From: Chaetoderma sp. LZ-2023a
Lineage: Eukaryota > Mollusca > Caudofoveata > Chaetodermatida > Chaetodermatidae
Assembly: GCA_034401795.1 (NCBI GenBank)
Contig: CM067369.1
Coordinates: 93,995,712 to 94,059,711 of the forward strand
Length of the DNA stretch: 64,000 nucleotides
Direction: 5' to 3'
Both the position numbers and the translations under genes were made by a program. The stretch's first letter is position 1, and each line of letters begins with the position of its first letter. Positions 1 through 11,554 of the stretch are shown here, in pieces. The notes below the pieces were generated by a model. The model was not told where the DNA came from and made no database searches. It saw only the letters and a program-made list of their open reading frames with translations.

Positions 1-125
1 CTGCAATCTAAAGAAACAATCTGTTGAGTATATTTTGACAAATTTAATTGGAATCTATTGTTGTCCAAAACAACACCAGTTTCCAATCAAATTGGACTCG
101 ATATATTCAACAAATCTACTATACA
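1..125. mobile_element. PalA MITE copy
   Basis: Inverted arms ctgttgagtatattttgac (20) and tcgatatattcaacaa (116) surround ttgttgtccaaaacaacacc. A second half copy follows at 260-318 (gcagcaacatcttccagtcc). Confidence 0.6.
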
Positions 126-129
126 TAGT

Positions 130-2027
130 CCAGTCTGATTACCTAAGATGAGATTCTCTCTCTCCCTCTCACTTCGAGTAAATTTATTTGATATTTACAC
201 TGATAGCTTACAAATAATACAGGATTCAACCCTTTAATACGCAAGCTTTACCACTGGAACATGTTGTCACCTAATGCAGCAACATCTTCCAGTCCAATCG
301 ATCTCAAAATATTCAACAATTTAATCACCAGTCCTACTAAGTAATATGACACGCTTACATAGAACAAACTGTATTTGACATACATGTAGTTTACAATGAC
401 AGCTTATACAATACGTGATTCGAAATAAAATGGTACAGTAGATTTACATCAAGCGCATCAGACTTAACCCTTACCACTCTGATGTCAATATTCTATCTTT
501 TAATGTGCCAATAACCTGGAAAACTGGTACTGTTCTACTTCTACTAATAGAAACTGGTGTCCATTTTTTAACCACTTTGGTTTGGTAGATGATGTTGTTA
601 TCTACGACAGCAACATCTTCCACCAAATCTGTTGAGACAAGAACACCAGTTCTTTTAATTTAATTTGAAAATTGAAAATTTTGACATAGAAAGGAAGGGG
701 TTAATAAAATAGTGCAGAAGATAGAATTACAGAATCATCATTTTCATGAAATCGCAACCAGATAACTGTCCTATTCGCCATATGATCCTGAAGAAAAAAA
801 GAAGAGAAACATTTACAAGATGAAAGAACAATAGAAAACGGAAATAAAACTGGAACAGTCAACAAAGGTGATTTCAAAGGGCAATAGCAAGCTAATATGT
901 CTCATGACTGGCATTACTTTAATAATGCATGTTACGGGCCCGTATTGACCCAGTAGCAGCCCCGTAACATGCGTTATCATGATAGACGATTGAGGAACAG
1001 AAATTAGACCGTAGAAGCACACCAATTTCTCCCTAGAAGCTAAATGACGGGTGTGATATAATGGTATTAATGGGCAAGCTATGTAAGGATGCACACTTTA
1101 AATCTTGTAGGCGTCAGTGTAGTTATTCAGCTGTATGTAATATTTTACCGAACGCAATTAAAAATTAGGTTAGACATTCTCACTAAGCGATTCCAGCCAT
1201 CAGGGAATCGAGTACTCGGTTAAATAAAGGAATCGACACGCTATCGTTGACGATTTTACGATAGGAATTTCATTCACAGAAAACTTTGTATATTTTCGCG
1301 TAGAAATTTGTAAACAAACTGAATTGACCAATCAACAGTGGATTTATAATATTCAATCATCTGATGTAATGTAACGCTAAGTTTGATTGGATAAAATGCC
1401 CGTAATGCTTGCGTATTTAGCGATCGAAAACTGGTGCTCTTAAAGCCGTCCCGACGGTGCGTAGGCCACCACGTCCAATTATTGAAAACCGTCCAGATGG
1501 TCAACCAAATAGGTTATTTGTACGCTTTTTGCGCGCCGTCTAGACGGCTCGTAGGTTCCTAAGGGTTAAGTAACATGTGACATATTTGATTATGACATCA
1601 GATACATGAATGACAGAATGGATCCCTCCATTCAGGGCTTCCACTAGTGGAAGTCCGGGAGTCCTATACTCGCAATGTTATGTTTGGACTCCTAAAAATC
1701 ATAACAAGGAAGTCCTGGACTTCCTTTTTTTTTGCCCTGACATCTCTAAAAATAATGTTTTTAACCAAATTACATGTATTTGAACCATTTTAGACTTCCA
1801 TGTTTGATGCTTGGACTCCCAATAGCATTACCCAGGAAGTCCCGGACTTCCTGTGTTTAGAAATTAGTGGAAGCCCTGCCTCCATTACTTAAAGCTGTTG
1901 TCGTAATAAATGAAACAGAATTGTTAAAATCCACCCTATAATAACAATAATACTAATAATAATAATTCCGTTCATCATTTCCTAACAAACTCTCAATAAT
2001 GCTTTTGTCAGTTCCACGCAATAATAG
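130..2027. other. Non-coding stretch downstream of the convertase stop
   Basis: Includes a PalA half copy (260-318). A pair of similar segments with gaagtccyggacttcct (1707-1730 and 1836-1855) repeats about 130 bp apart. It probably holds the 3' untranslated region and downstream flank. I could not place a polyadenylation site. An acceptor-like tttttttcttcag (complement of 779-792) precedes a 28-codon open frame, which I do not trust. Confidence 0.5.
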
Positions 2028-2233
2028 CTACATTAAAACAGTAGTTTGTCGTAAGCTGTCTGTTTCCGGACCACTGGAGACTCTCCGCTCACAATCTGCT
2101 CTATTGAAGGTTCGTTGTCGTGTGGCTATTTTCATGACTCCAAGAACTATTAGTGTCACAACTGATGTAACTGTGATGCCGATGAGGAGACATGCCCACC
2201 ACGGGGGCGGTGCCATTGGTGGAATATATTCAT
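2028..2233 (-). CDS. Proprotein convertase last exon: transmembrane segment and tail
   Basis: This terminal exon has acceptor ctgtttaaattacag and stop TAG at 2028-2030. It reads EYIPPMAPPPWW, followed by a hydrophobic span LLIGITVTSVVTLIVLGVM that is long enough to cross the membrane once. A basic and polar tail of about 33 residues follows (starts KIATRQRTFNRADC, ends TVLM). The two leading bases complete the codon left by the 3435-3551 exon. The expected topology is type I, with the catalytic and P domains in the secretory lumen and the tail in the cytosol, where it could carry sorting signals. The exon join is inferred from phase and order and not proved by a transcript. Confidence 0.8.
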
Positions 2234-2893
2234 CTGTAATTTAAACAGAAATATAGATTATGCAGATGCATTCCAGATCATAAATAACGTAACATGTTTG
2301 CAAAATGTGAATTCGTACAAATTTGAGCATGATGTAAGAAATGTTCGGTGGAATAATTTGGACTTTATTTGATTGGATTCCAAACAATTTAAGTCCAAAA
2401 TATCCAACAATTTGTTTTCTTTTCACGACTTTCACCGTCAGTGAATCTCACAAACCCGGTTCGTGCCTGGTGCCCTGTACCATTCCTCTAGCTCATATAC
2501 ACTGAGGTATCAGGCGCGAACCTGGTCAGTGAATGACGAACCAGATCAGTCACGAAAATGCACCGTTTTATTTTGTTTGGGAAAAATGTTAAGTTATTTC
2601 TAAGCTGTTCTATAACGGTCCCATGGATAGACCCACTACCCACACTCAGACAGGAGGGAAAAAGAAAATGGTGTTTTACCGGCAAGCGCATAGTTTTGGG
2701 TGACAGGCGGGGCTGGGTGGTGGTTGTTAGCAGTGCAAATGTGGGCGGGGCTTAGCTAGAAATGTGTGGGGAATAGAGCCCTAGTCATACAAAGCATCTT
2801 ACGTATCAAGAGTCATATAATTACGATGCATATGTTTGGATTCAGCATACCATTTATAGAAGAGATTCTGGTGGTCATTATCAAGAAGCTAAT
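2234..2893. other. Intron sequence without recognised features
   Basis: No exon seen. A gtgggcggggcttagctag phrase near 2741-2759 is the end of a PalA-associated larger repeat also seen near 5365, 11490, 34550, 60650 and 62940. Confidence 0.5.
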
Positions 2894-3272
2894 ACTTTAT
2901 GAGGTTACTGTCTTTATGAGGTTACTGTCTTTATGAGGTTACTGTCTTTATGACGTTACTGTCTTTATGAGGTTACCATTTTTATGAGGTTACTGTCTTT
3001 GAGGTTAGTCTTTATGCGGTTACTGTCTTTATAAGGTTAGCATCTTTATGAGGTTACTGTCTTTATAAGGTTACCATCTTTGAGGTTACTGTATTTATGA
3101 GGCTAACCCTTTATGCGGTTACGGTCTTTATATGGTTAGTGTCTTTATGAGGTTACTGTTTTTATGAGGTTACCATCTTTGAGGTTACCATCTTTTGTCT
3201 TTATGTGGTTACCATCTTTATATGGTTACTGTCTTTATGAGGTTACTGTCTCTGAGGTTACTGTCTTTCAAA
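2894..3272. repeat. 17-bp minisatellite
   Basis: About 22 units of tttatgaggttactgtc with variants (accatc for actgtc, and deletions of ttat). It lies in the last intron of the convertase gene, between the 3435-3551 and 2028-2233 exons. Confidence 0.93.
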
Positions 3273-3434
3273 GCAATATGTTGCCATTACAAACATTTTA
3301 CAGCAATAGCTTGCAGCAACATCATTATAAAGAAAACATGTTGGTTATCATGCTAATGGACACTGAATGAAAGTTGGAACATCAATGTTTATTTCTGATA
3401 TACCGTCAGCTAACTACAAACATTGATAGCCTAC

Positions 3435-3551
3435 CTTCGAGAAATTCTTCAGTATCTGTAGCAATATCTGCTTTAAGTTCTTGTCTGTATGTCGGAAACA
3501 ATGGCCTCGTGGTCAAGCCATGAAGTGTCAATGACCAGCCCAATAAACGTG
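3435..3551 (-). CDS. Proprotein convertase exon: end of P domain and linker
   Basis: This 117-nt exon lies between acceptor ctctgtcaacag and donor cgaag|gtaggc. It reads RLLGWSLTLHGLTTRPLFPT and then a charged linker ending TEEFLE. The (G)xLxxWxLxLxGT pattern closes the P domain in furin, PC7 and related enzymes. The two leading bases complete the codon split at the end of the 6523-6824 exon. One trailing base joins AT of the next exon to give Asp. The acidic linker leads directly to the transmembrane exon, so no furin-type Cys-rich domain lies between. That layout is closer to PC7 than to furin. Confidence 0.85.
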
Positions 3552-3654
3552 CTGTTGACAGAGAATGGTACTGCTATTATTAAATCAACTATAAAATATG
3601 ATCTATGCATAATGGATGTAAAGGATTACAATAGGGTTTGAACTGAAGTGATCC

Positions 3655-4130
3655 CATGTGTCATTCAGGTATGTGACATCATCAAAATACATCACTTGTC
3701 ACGATCAAATGACGTAGACCCAATTCCTAGCTAAGCTCCGCCCACACTTTGTCCATGTGGGGATTGATTGAACCCTGAACTCCCTGAATTTCAATTTCCA
3801 GAAAACTATACAGGTAACCTGGTTGAATATTTTGAAACTAATTTGACTGGGTGCTGTTGCTGCCATCAGCAACAGCGCCCCGGCCAAATTACTTTCAAAA
3901 TATTCAGCAGAATGTTTATTAAATAGTAAAGACATACAATTCGTACAATTTACTATTCAGTGTTTATGACATACTTAGATATATACCTTTCATGATTGCG
4001 ACATCAGCCTACATGTGATGTAATTAATTATGACATCATATATTTGACTGACAGCATGGTTTCCTATGTTAGGTAAGTAGTGGCTACTAGATAAAATATG
4101 GCTAGCAGAATTTAGTTCCGCTCGTTAGAA
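3655..4130. mobile_element. PalA MITE with extended flanks
   Basis: The palindromic core is 3822-3910 (gttgaatattttgaaac ... tttcaaaatattcagcag). Its flanks cttagctaagctccgccc-like (3730-3750), aactccctgaatttcaattt and ttattaaatagtaaagacat recur around other PalA cores (24770-24960, 34340-34600, 60400-60680, 62930-63180), so this is a longer non-autonomous element of about 450 bp. Confidence 0.65.
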
Positions 4131-4210
4131 GTCATTTGACTCCATGTTAAGGTCAAGCTGTTTAAGATATAATATGTAACTGTTTAATAGTCAACACGTT
4201 CAAAACCGAC

Positions 4211-4352
4211 ATCTGCAGTTGTCTTGACGAATAGCATTTTAAAGTTTGAGAAGACAATTTTTTAGCAAATTTGCCACTGGAATGACTGGCTTGATAACAG
4301 AGCCAGTAATTCCAGCGGTAAATTTGCAAAATAGTCTTCTCTTGGTCTTCAA
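4211..4352. mobile_element. PalB MITE copy, decayed
   Basis: Arms gccactggaatgactggctt and gagccagtaattccagcgg face each other at 4272-4318. Confidence 0.7.
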
Positions 4353-4400
4353 ATGGACTCAATAAGGAATTATTTTATTTTCATGACCAATCTTCATCAT

Positions 4401-4607
4401 TAACCCTTTAAGCCTTGAATTTGTTGAAGACAAATTTCAATTTTTTTCAAAGAAAATGTCAATTTGTAGACCAAGAGAAGACTATTTTCGAAAGTTTAGC
4501 ACTGGAATGACTGGCTCGGTTATCGAGCCAGTCATTTCAGTGGTAAATTTTCAAAAATAGTCTTCTGGTCTGCAAATTTACATTTCTCAAGACCACTGTA
4601 GGGTTAA
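4401..4607. mobile_element. PalB MITE copy
   Basis: It begins ttaaccctttaagcc, has the inverted arms gactggctcg/cgagccagtc about 4510-4535, and ends with gggttaa. TTAA flanks both sides. Confidence 0.85.
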
Positions 4608-4863
4608 GGGGGGTTAAATAATGTCGCAATAGGATAAACCACAAAATGATATATCTTTTGTATTGGTCACATTCCATGGAAAACTAACACTGTTATATCG
4701 CAATGGATCCCAGCCCATGATGAGATTAGATCTGGAAATGAGTCGGCACACAAATTAGCTAACCAATCACATGACAAGCATCTAAATGCCTACAGTACAG
4801 TACAACTCATAAAGAAGTTAACATCTTTCCGGAACAAACACATAATAGTTAGCAAGAAATATT

Positions 4864-4922
4864 GTGTTGAATAGCTTGCAGCGCTATGTCTTCCAATCCA
4901 ATTATGTTTAAAATATTCAACA
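4864..4922. mobile_element. PalA MITE, short decayed copy
   Basis: gtgttgaatagcttgc ... ttccaatccaattatg ... aaaatattcaacac, with most of the left arm deleted. Confidence 0.55.
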
Positions 4923-5212
4923 CTACATTCTGTTTTGGAAACATTTTCAGGTATATCCGAGTCATACTGTACTGCTGCCATAGTGGAAAGCACTATTAGC
5001 GGGTGAGGATCATGACAACTCGTAAAGAGAGTGGGCACAAATAGAGGGATCTGATCTGTCACTCATGTATCTAATGTCATAAACAAATACATCACTAATG
5101 TTAGCTGATGTCACAATCGAAATGAAGTAGCTCCGTCCCGAAAGTCAAAAACTCCATCACAAAAGTGTATGAATTGTATATCCATGATTAAGTTACATTT
5201 TAATAAGTATTT

Positions 5213-5284
5213 TGTTGAATATTTTTGGAACTAATTTGACTGAGAGCTGCTGCAGTCAAACTAGTTTCAAAATATTTACCAGCT
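5213..5284. mobile_element. PalA MITE copy
   Basis: ttgttgaatatttttggaac and gtttcaaaatatttaccag flank a short loop gagagctgctgcag. The flanks belong to the longer PalA-associated repeat (5060-5420). Confidence 0.7.
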
Positions 5285-5607
5285 TACTTGTATAAATAAT
5301 TACCTTGAAATTCAGATTCTGGGAATTCAAGTTTCAAATTAATTCCAACACATGTAAAAAAAGTGGGCGGAGCTTAGATAGAAATAGGCGGGGCATATAG
5401 CTAGAAATGGATACCTCCATTAACACTTTCATTTATAAATATGTGTATCACAATGGATGAATCCAGTTTCTCAGTCAATCATGACATAATCAACACGGTT
5501 ACAGGTAGGTTGATGTCATAATCAATTAGTCATGAATGGTACAATTTAGTCCATCATAAATGCTTAATATTCTGTCAAGTTGTACAAATTCTACGTGTTT
5601 AACTCAG

Positions 5608-5834
5608 TAACACTCATATCAGCAGGAAAAGGCTTCTGCAGTGGTCTTGAAAAATGTTCATTTGCAGACCAATAGAAGACTATTTTTGAAAATTTAACAT
5701 GAGTGATTGGCTAAATAAACGAGCCAGTCATTCCAGTGTTAAATTTTCAAAAATAGTCTTCTTGGTCTGCAAATTGACATTTTCTTTGAGAAAAATGAAA
5801 TTTTATTGAACAAATTCAAGGCTTAAGGGGTTAA
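5608..5834. mobile_element. PalB MITE copy
   Basis: It starts taacactcatatcagc and ends caaggcttaaggggttaa. The left arm is shortened at the centre. A PalA half copy (5843-5892) abuts it on the right. Confidence 0.8.
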
Positions 5835-6310
5835 TAAAAATGCTGTTGAATATTTTGAAACTAATTTTACTGGGCGATGTTGCTTCCATAAGCTGGGATT
5901 TTGTTTGTATTTTATGCCAACTAGGATTTTCTTGAATTTTTAAGAGGGCAATATCTGCACGCTAACTTAAGCTTTTCCAAGCTACTAAAAGCTTGGATTA
6001 GTTTGATTATTTAAGCCCTTCTTGCTCTCAGATATTCAAGAAGAGCAGAGAGCTCATGGGAAATGTTACAAAATATTCAAAAGAAATGACGTAGTTCCAG
6101 TCCTCTAATTGTTTCGTTATCTGGATATTATACTGGGAAATTGTAACTCATTTCATTCCAATTTCACAGAAATAAGATAAATTCAAGATCTTTGTTTTAA
6201 AACATGCTCAACATTTTGAAAGCAATTTCATTTAGTAGTTTTCTAAATAATCAACATAGATATTTATATGCTGTAAATTATACATCCACTAGCTTATACT
6301 GATGTGTGAT

Positions 6311-6506
6311 TAACCATTTAACATTTAAGTTGGTAAAAACCAGCTTCTGTAATGTCCATTTGCAGGCCAAGAGAAGGCTATCTTGGAAAATTTACCACTG
6401 AAATGACTGGCTCGATAACCGAGCCAGTCATTTCAGTGATAAATTCCCAAAGATAGCCGTCTCTTGGTCTGCAAGTCGACATTTTCTACATGAAAATTGA
6501 AATTAA
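6311..6506. mobile_element. PalB MITE copy next to a splice donor
   Basis: Near-perfect arms ccactgaaatgactggctcg and cgagccagtcatttcagtg sit at 6400-6440. Its right edge is 16 bp from the donor of the P-domain exon (6523). Confidence 0.85.
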
Positions 6507-6522
6507 CTATGATGATAATCAC

Positions 6523-6824
6523 CTGTGCCTTGATGGAACCCAGATTTCTCTGATTCGGATACTGTGATTTGCCATCTTCCTGGGGGAATCTCTCCCCAAA
6601 ACTGCACTGACATTACTGTCCAATTAAACCAGATTTCATACTGGTCATGTGACCGCCCCGGCACGATCACGCTCTGGGTTTTTGACGGGGATAGGAGTGT
6701 CAGTTTTGCACTTCCACGTCCATTGCTATAGCTAAGATTAAATTGTATTTCCACATGTTCTAAATAGCGGATTGGACAAAATATCGGGTCGATGTAAATA
6801 TATGAGCGTGCAATCTCCCAATGC
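6523..6824 (-). CDS. Proprotein convertase exon: P domain
   Basis: This 302-nt exon has a strong acceptor (ttatctttatcctcag) and donor (cacag|gtgatt). It encodes most of the P (Homo B) domain, the beta-barrel that stabilises the convertase catalytic domain. Visible landmarks are CPIRYLEHVEIQFNLSYSNG, then GSAKLTLLSPSKTQSVIVPG, FNWTVMSVQFWGEIPPGRW and QITVSE. The family pattern LEHVxVxxxxxxxxRGxLxxxLxSPxGTxSxL...W.FMSVxxWGExxxGxWxLxVxD fits well. Phase is one leading base and one trailing base, consistent with both neighbours. There are two possible N-glycosylation sites (NLS and NWT). A PalB MITE (6311-6506) begins only 16 bp past the donor inside the intron. Confidence 0.92.
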
Positions 6825-7135
6825 CTGAGGATAAAGATAAAATATAATTTATATTTAGTGAGGTATCATAGTGACAAATATCAAGTGTAGCATTACACGC
6901 TGGACAAAATAACCAAACTTTCAGGGTGTGTACATAAACATATCTATATTGATTTTTTCAATGGATCCAGAAAATGTGTCCATTATTCTCTTGATTATGC
7001 AATATTTTCAAAATGGCCGCCATAAAACAATATATGGCACTGAACAGTACATTTCAAGAATGGTTTAACTATATTGACACAACAATAATATAATTTGTAA
7101 TTAGTGTACACATCCATACCTTAATTTATGTTATA

Positions 7136-7915
7136 ACAAGAGACCCAAGGGGCCTGTATCGCTCACATGGACTTATTTCCCACTGACAAAATGAAATGAC
7201 CACTGGAACTAGATGATATTTCATGAGTTTTGAATCAATCCCCCCAAGTGGTTTCGGAGATTTTTAAAGACATTTTAAACTAGAGCCAACCTCCAGAGGA
7301 TCCTTCTAACCAAATTTGGTTGAAATCTATCAAGAAACCAAGAAGATGCGTTATGACATTTTCAGAAAATTTTCAAAAATTACCCAAAAGAAATTGAAAT
7401 ATAAAAATTCTGTATAGAATTTCTAAAGCCGTAACCTCCATAGGATCCTTCTAGCCAAATATGGTTGAAATCTGTCAGTAAACTAAAGCAGAGATGCGTT
7501 TTGACAGTTTTCAGTAAGATTTTCACAAAATCTAACTTTTTTACCCAAAAAATTGAAATATCAAAGATTTGAATAGATCCTCTAGAGCCTATGTCGGTAC
7601 GACCCATCTAACCAAATTTGGTTGAAATCTGTCAAGAAACTAAGGAGGAGATGCGTTTTGACACTTTTCGGTAAATTTTAAACAAAATCAAAGTTTTTTA
7701 CCCCGAAATTTGAAATATCAAAAATCTGAATAGATGTTCTAGAGCCTACCCCCATAGGATCATTCTAGCCAAATTTGGTTGAAATCTAGCAAGCCATTAA
7801 GGAGGAGATACATTTTAAAGCAAAAGTTGATGGACGACGGATGGATGGATGGACGGACGATGAACGGTCGCCACGGCATAAGCTCACTTGGCCTTTCAGG
7901 CCAGGTGAGCTAATA
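7136..7915. mobile_element. GCTCACC-border family copy with 150-bp tandem core
   Basis: The left border is gacccaaggggcctgtatcg then ctcacatgg. The right border is cggcataagctcacttggcc then tttcaggccaggtgagcta. Between them lie about four units of 146-156 bp marked by aatttggttgaaatct at about 7314, 7460, 7617 and 7773. A GGAC/GGAT-rich stretch (7830-7870) precedes the right border. No coding capacity. Confidence 0.8.
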
Positions 7916-9137
7916 ATCATTATTTTAACAGCATTATTTGCTAAATAAAGCAAGACCTATCTATTAAGACCACTTGTTTTGGGTCTAGAAGATGGTGGCT
8001 CATTATACTGGATTGCCATAAGATCACCAAACTTAATAAGCCAGCATCTTGTAACCGCAACCGCATTTTCTTATAGCACTTGAAATGTAATAAACAATCA
8101 CTTTTCCTTAAGGGTTACCAGATTGTGTTGCCCCTTAAAGTGGCCGTTTATGACGGGTTTGCTTTGAAAGTATTTAAAATTGTATTTGCTGTCGTATACA
8201 TCACACAAGTGATCAGAGATTATGACAACTATATGCAATGGATGTAAATATAAGTAAACAAAGGTCCTGTACACGTCTTGTTACATAACTATGCTATTTG
8301 TACTATCCACTATGTCTAGCAAGGACAGTCACACAATTGTTTACATGGAAGATCAGCCTATGCACAGCTTCATATGGAAAACCTGGTTGCTCTTTCTTTG
8401 TCTACATCTGATGCACTCTTCATTGCAGGCTTCTGCAGCATGGTGGTGGCTGGTGGGACAGGTGCTTCTGCAACCTTCATTGGCACTCCTGGTATGATTT
8501 GTTTTAATCTAGATGTTTTGGAATTTCACAAGCCATTGTGAAAGGTGAAGTGCACTGTCTGATGATTCCTGGGTGGTGATCTGTACTGAACTGAATGGTA
8601 CAGATAGTGGTGCCGTGGAATGAATCGTGTGCAGTTGTAGAGCATGGATTGTGATCTATGGTGTTGAGGGTACACAGCACTTCTATTAAAATTTGCTTAC
8701 AAATGGAGTTAGTGAATGAAACCTCTAGATTAAGAACAGGGCCATATATGAAATGTTTATGCCAAGTTCGACCAACAATCTACAAGAGATCAATTTCTTG
8801 TATATCTGTATACTTAGAACCAAATGTACATGAACATTCGTTGCGCCCATAGAATGTCTGTGCAGCTGCGTCCCCGTTTAAAGACCCCACACATACGCGC
8901 ACACTAGTAGGCGCCGAGGAAACGGTCAATCTTTTCTCAGTGTCATAATGAACAAAATCTTCTGTACAATGTTAAGGAGCACTACAAGCCACAGGTTTGC
9001 TGGTGGGGCAGGAAGCTTCTTATGGCCCAAGTTACACACCCAGTCTTAGTAAGAAATCAACTCTAATATGATGAAATGTGACCGGTGACTGCAGTATTAA
9101 ATTATTAATATCTTTTCTTAGTGGGCTACATGCGTAA
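7916..9137. other. Intron sequence without recognised features
   Basis: A short plus-strand open frame (8291-8497) encodes a hydrophobic peptide of no recognised family. Nothing else was identified. Confidence 0.5.
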
Positions 9138-9374
9138 AACCCTTTAAGCCTTAAATTTGTTCAAGAAAATGTCAATTTTTTCAAAGAAAATGTCAATTTC
9201 CAGACCAAGAGAAGACTATTTTTAAAACTTACCACTGGAATGACTGGCTCGGTTATCGAGTCAGTCATCCCAGTGGTAAATTAAAAAAAATAGCCTTCTC
9301 TTGGTCATCAAATTGACATATCTAAAGACCACTGCAAAAGCTGTTTTTGGCTGATATGAGTGTTAACTGGTTAA
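9138..9374. mobile_element. PalB MITE copy
   Basis: aaccctttaagcctt at the left and gagtgttaactggttaa at the right, with arms ggaatgactggctcggttat and cgagtcagtcatcccagtgg. A small GCTCACC-family remnant follows (9375-9610, ending cagctgagctaataat). Confidence 0.85.
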
Positions 9375-9934
9375 GAAAATTTCAAGGGGTACAATTCTGT
9401 GGTGTTGTTCATCAAATCATTTTCGGAATATACATATTAGATGCCAATATGAACAAATTGACTAGGTTTGATCAAAATCTGTCCAGAAATAATGAAATGT
9501 GCAAGCATTGTTGACGCATAGATAGAGATATCCAGCTGGAAGGACATAGCGCCAGACGGGGGTAATCACTATAACCCAGGTGCCTGACAAATCAGCTGAG
9601 CTAATAATATCTTTAGAAGACACCAGTCAATTTTCCTGATAGAGTTAGACCTATATTTTTCTAAGAGTTAAGAGGTTTCTCGGTAAAAATATATACCGAT
9701 GAAAAAGCCCTCATACTATTCAGACTAATTCCATTCTATTCAGAACGGAGAGAAATCTTATTAAGCGCAGGCTTATAGAACAGTATCTTGAATTTCTGCC
9801 GTAATCCAAGGATATATAACAGACATCCGAGAAAATAAGTCTGATGTCTGCGTAAGATAATCTCCGAGGACATATGAGGAATTTAACTCGGATATTTGAA
9901 GTTTAGCTTTGTGGCACAAAAACTCCACTGTATA

Positions 9935-10123
9935 AACCCTTTAACTCTCGAATTTGATCAAGAAAATTACAATCTTCTCATAGAAAATGTCCATTTGCAG
10001 ACCAATAGAAGACTACTTTTGACAATTTAACACTGGAATGACTGGCTCGGTTATCGCTTGGTCTGCAAATGGACATTTCTCAAGACCGCTGTGCAAGCCG
10101 TTTTAGGCTGATATGAGTGTTAA
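9935..10123. mobile_element. PalB MITE copy with deleted centre
   Basis: The left arm reads to ggctcggttatcg and then jumps to cttggtctgcaaatgg, so about 45 bp of the right arm are missing. Confidence 0.8.
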
Positions 10124-10149
10124 ATGTTTCCAAAACAAAATAAAATGTT

Positions 10150-10203
10150 CTGTTGAATATTTTGAACATAATTGAATAAAATTATGCTCAAAATATTCAA
10201 CAG
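10150..10203. mobile_element. PalA MITE, minimal palindrome
   Basis: ctgttgaatattttgaacat and gctcaaaatattcaacag pair almost fully, with a short loop. Confidence 0.8.
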
Positions 10204-10244
10204 AACAGTTCTTACTAACTAGCATGGTTTTGTTTTGAAAACAT

Positions 10245-10447
10245 TACCCCTTTCACTGACAAATCCCTGAAAACGTATATATATTCTTTACGATATAAAC
10301 TTTATTCCGTTGAATATTTAGAAATTAATTTTACTGGAAGCCATTGCTGCCTAAAGCAGCAACTGCTTCCAGTAAAATTATTTTCAAAATATTCAACAGT
10401 TTTTGTGTTGGAATTGAGATAAGGGGAATTCATCGGTGAAAGGGTTA
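10245..10447. mobile_element. PalA MITE, full-length copy
   Basis: It begins acccctttcactgacaaatc and ends catcggtgaaagggttaa. The hairpin core is 10308-10399 (gaagccattgctgcc / gcagcaactgcttcc). Confidence 0.85.
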
Positions 10448-10732
10448 ACGTATTTGTGAGCTGCGCTGACTATCTTCTATGGAAAATGGCTTATAATTAA
10501 TGCTTTAATTTAGATTTCTTGACCAATCAATACAAGGTAAAAAAAATATATATCTATTTTCCTTGGTCAACTTTGAAGGAATGTGATAATGAAGGGATGA
10601 AATCTGTCACTCAAGTATGACATCACAATCAAAATGATGTAGCTCCATCACAAATGTGGAGGTGTCAAGAAAGTACATGAATACGTCATAAATTGTATGT
10701 CTTTGGCAAATTTAGAATTTATTAAACCTTAT

Positions 10733-10820
10733 GTTGAATATTTTGGAAACTTATTTAACTGGAACTGTTACAGCCATAACGAAGCAACAGCTCCCAGTTA
10801 AATTTCAAGAAATTCAACAG
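10733..10820. mobile_element. PalA MITE copy
   Basis: gttgaatattttggaaac ... ctgttacagcc ... gcaacagctcccag ... aaattcaacag. Confidence 0.75.
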
Positions 10821-10887
10821 CTTATCGGTATTACAATATAGCTACCTTGAAATTTAGATTCTGGGAATTCAGGTTTCACAGGCTTTA

Positions 10888-11103
10888 GCCCTTTAACACT
10901 CATATCAGCCAAAATCCCTTCTGCAGTGGTCTTGAGAAATGTCCATCTGCAGACCAATAGACTATTTTTGAAAACTTACCAGTGGAATGACTGACTCAGT
11001 CATTCCAGTGGTAAATTTTCAAAAATAGTCTTCTATTGGTCAGCAAATGGACATTTTCTATGTGAAAATTTAAATTTTCTTGAACAAATTCGAGAGTTAA
11101 AGG
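10888..11103. mobile_element. PalB MITE copy
   Basis: It starts agccctttaacactcatatc and ends attcgagagttaaaggct. The centre is shortened to gaatgactgactcagtcatt. It lies between a PalA copy and the 11555-11675 exon. Confidence 0.8.
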
Positions 11104-11540
11104 CTATAATATCAAGGAGTTTTTGGCTAATAGAAATGTGCGGGGCATAGCTAGAAATGTATCATATACTCATGATAGCTAGGATGCAATGGACCTTTCC
11201 AGTTTATCAATCCACCAAATGACCTCATAATGAACTATGTGACGGGTAGAATGATATCATAATCAATGACATCATAAATGACAGATAAGTATGGCACAAA
11301 TGCTTACTGGTAATTGAAGACGGACTAAGCATTGTTGCACGAATTGTATCTTTTTACTATTTAATAAACATGCTGGCCAAATTAGTTTCGAGATATTTAA
11401 CAGCTTACCTGTATAGTTTTCTGGAAATTGATAGTCAGGGAGTTCAGGGATCGATCGATCCCAACATGAGTGAGGTGTGTGTGTGTGGAGCTTAGCTAGA
11501 GATAGGCGGGCAGAGCTAGAAATGGAAAGGTCCATTAGAA
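11104..11540. repeat. PalA-associated longer repeat, fragment
   Basis: It contains aatggacctttccagtttat, tcataatgaactatgtgac, tactatttaataaacatgc, and gtgtgtggagcttagctag near the right. Only the right half of the palindromic core is present (about 11374-11405). Confidence 0.55.
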
Positions 11541-11554
11541 TATTATTCTCTTAC

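Noticed and set aside
728..792. Possible extra 3' exon of the convertase gene after a good acceptor-like tract
   Set aside because: The exon at 2028-2233 already ends with an in-frame stop, and no donor lies before it.
8291..8497. Plus-strand hydrophobic open frame, with an acceptor-like site near 8432
   Set aside because: No family match and no partner exon; short and on the opposite strand within a convertase intron.
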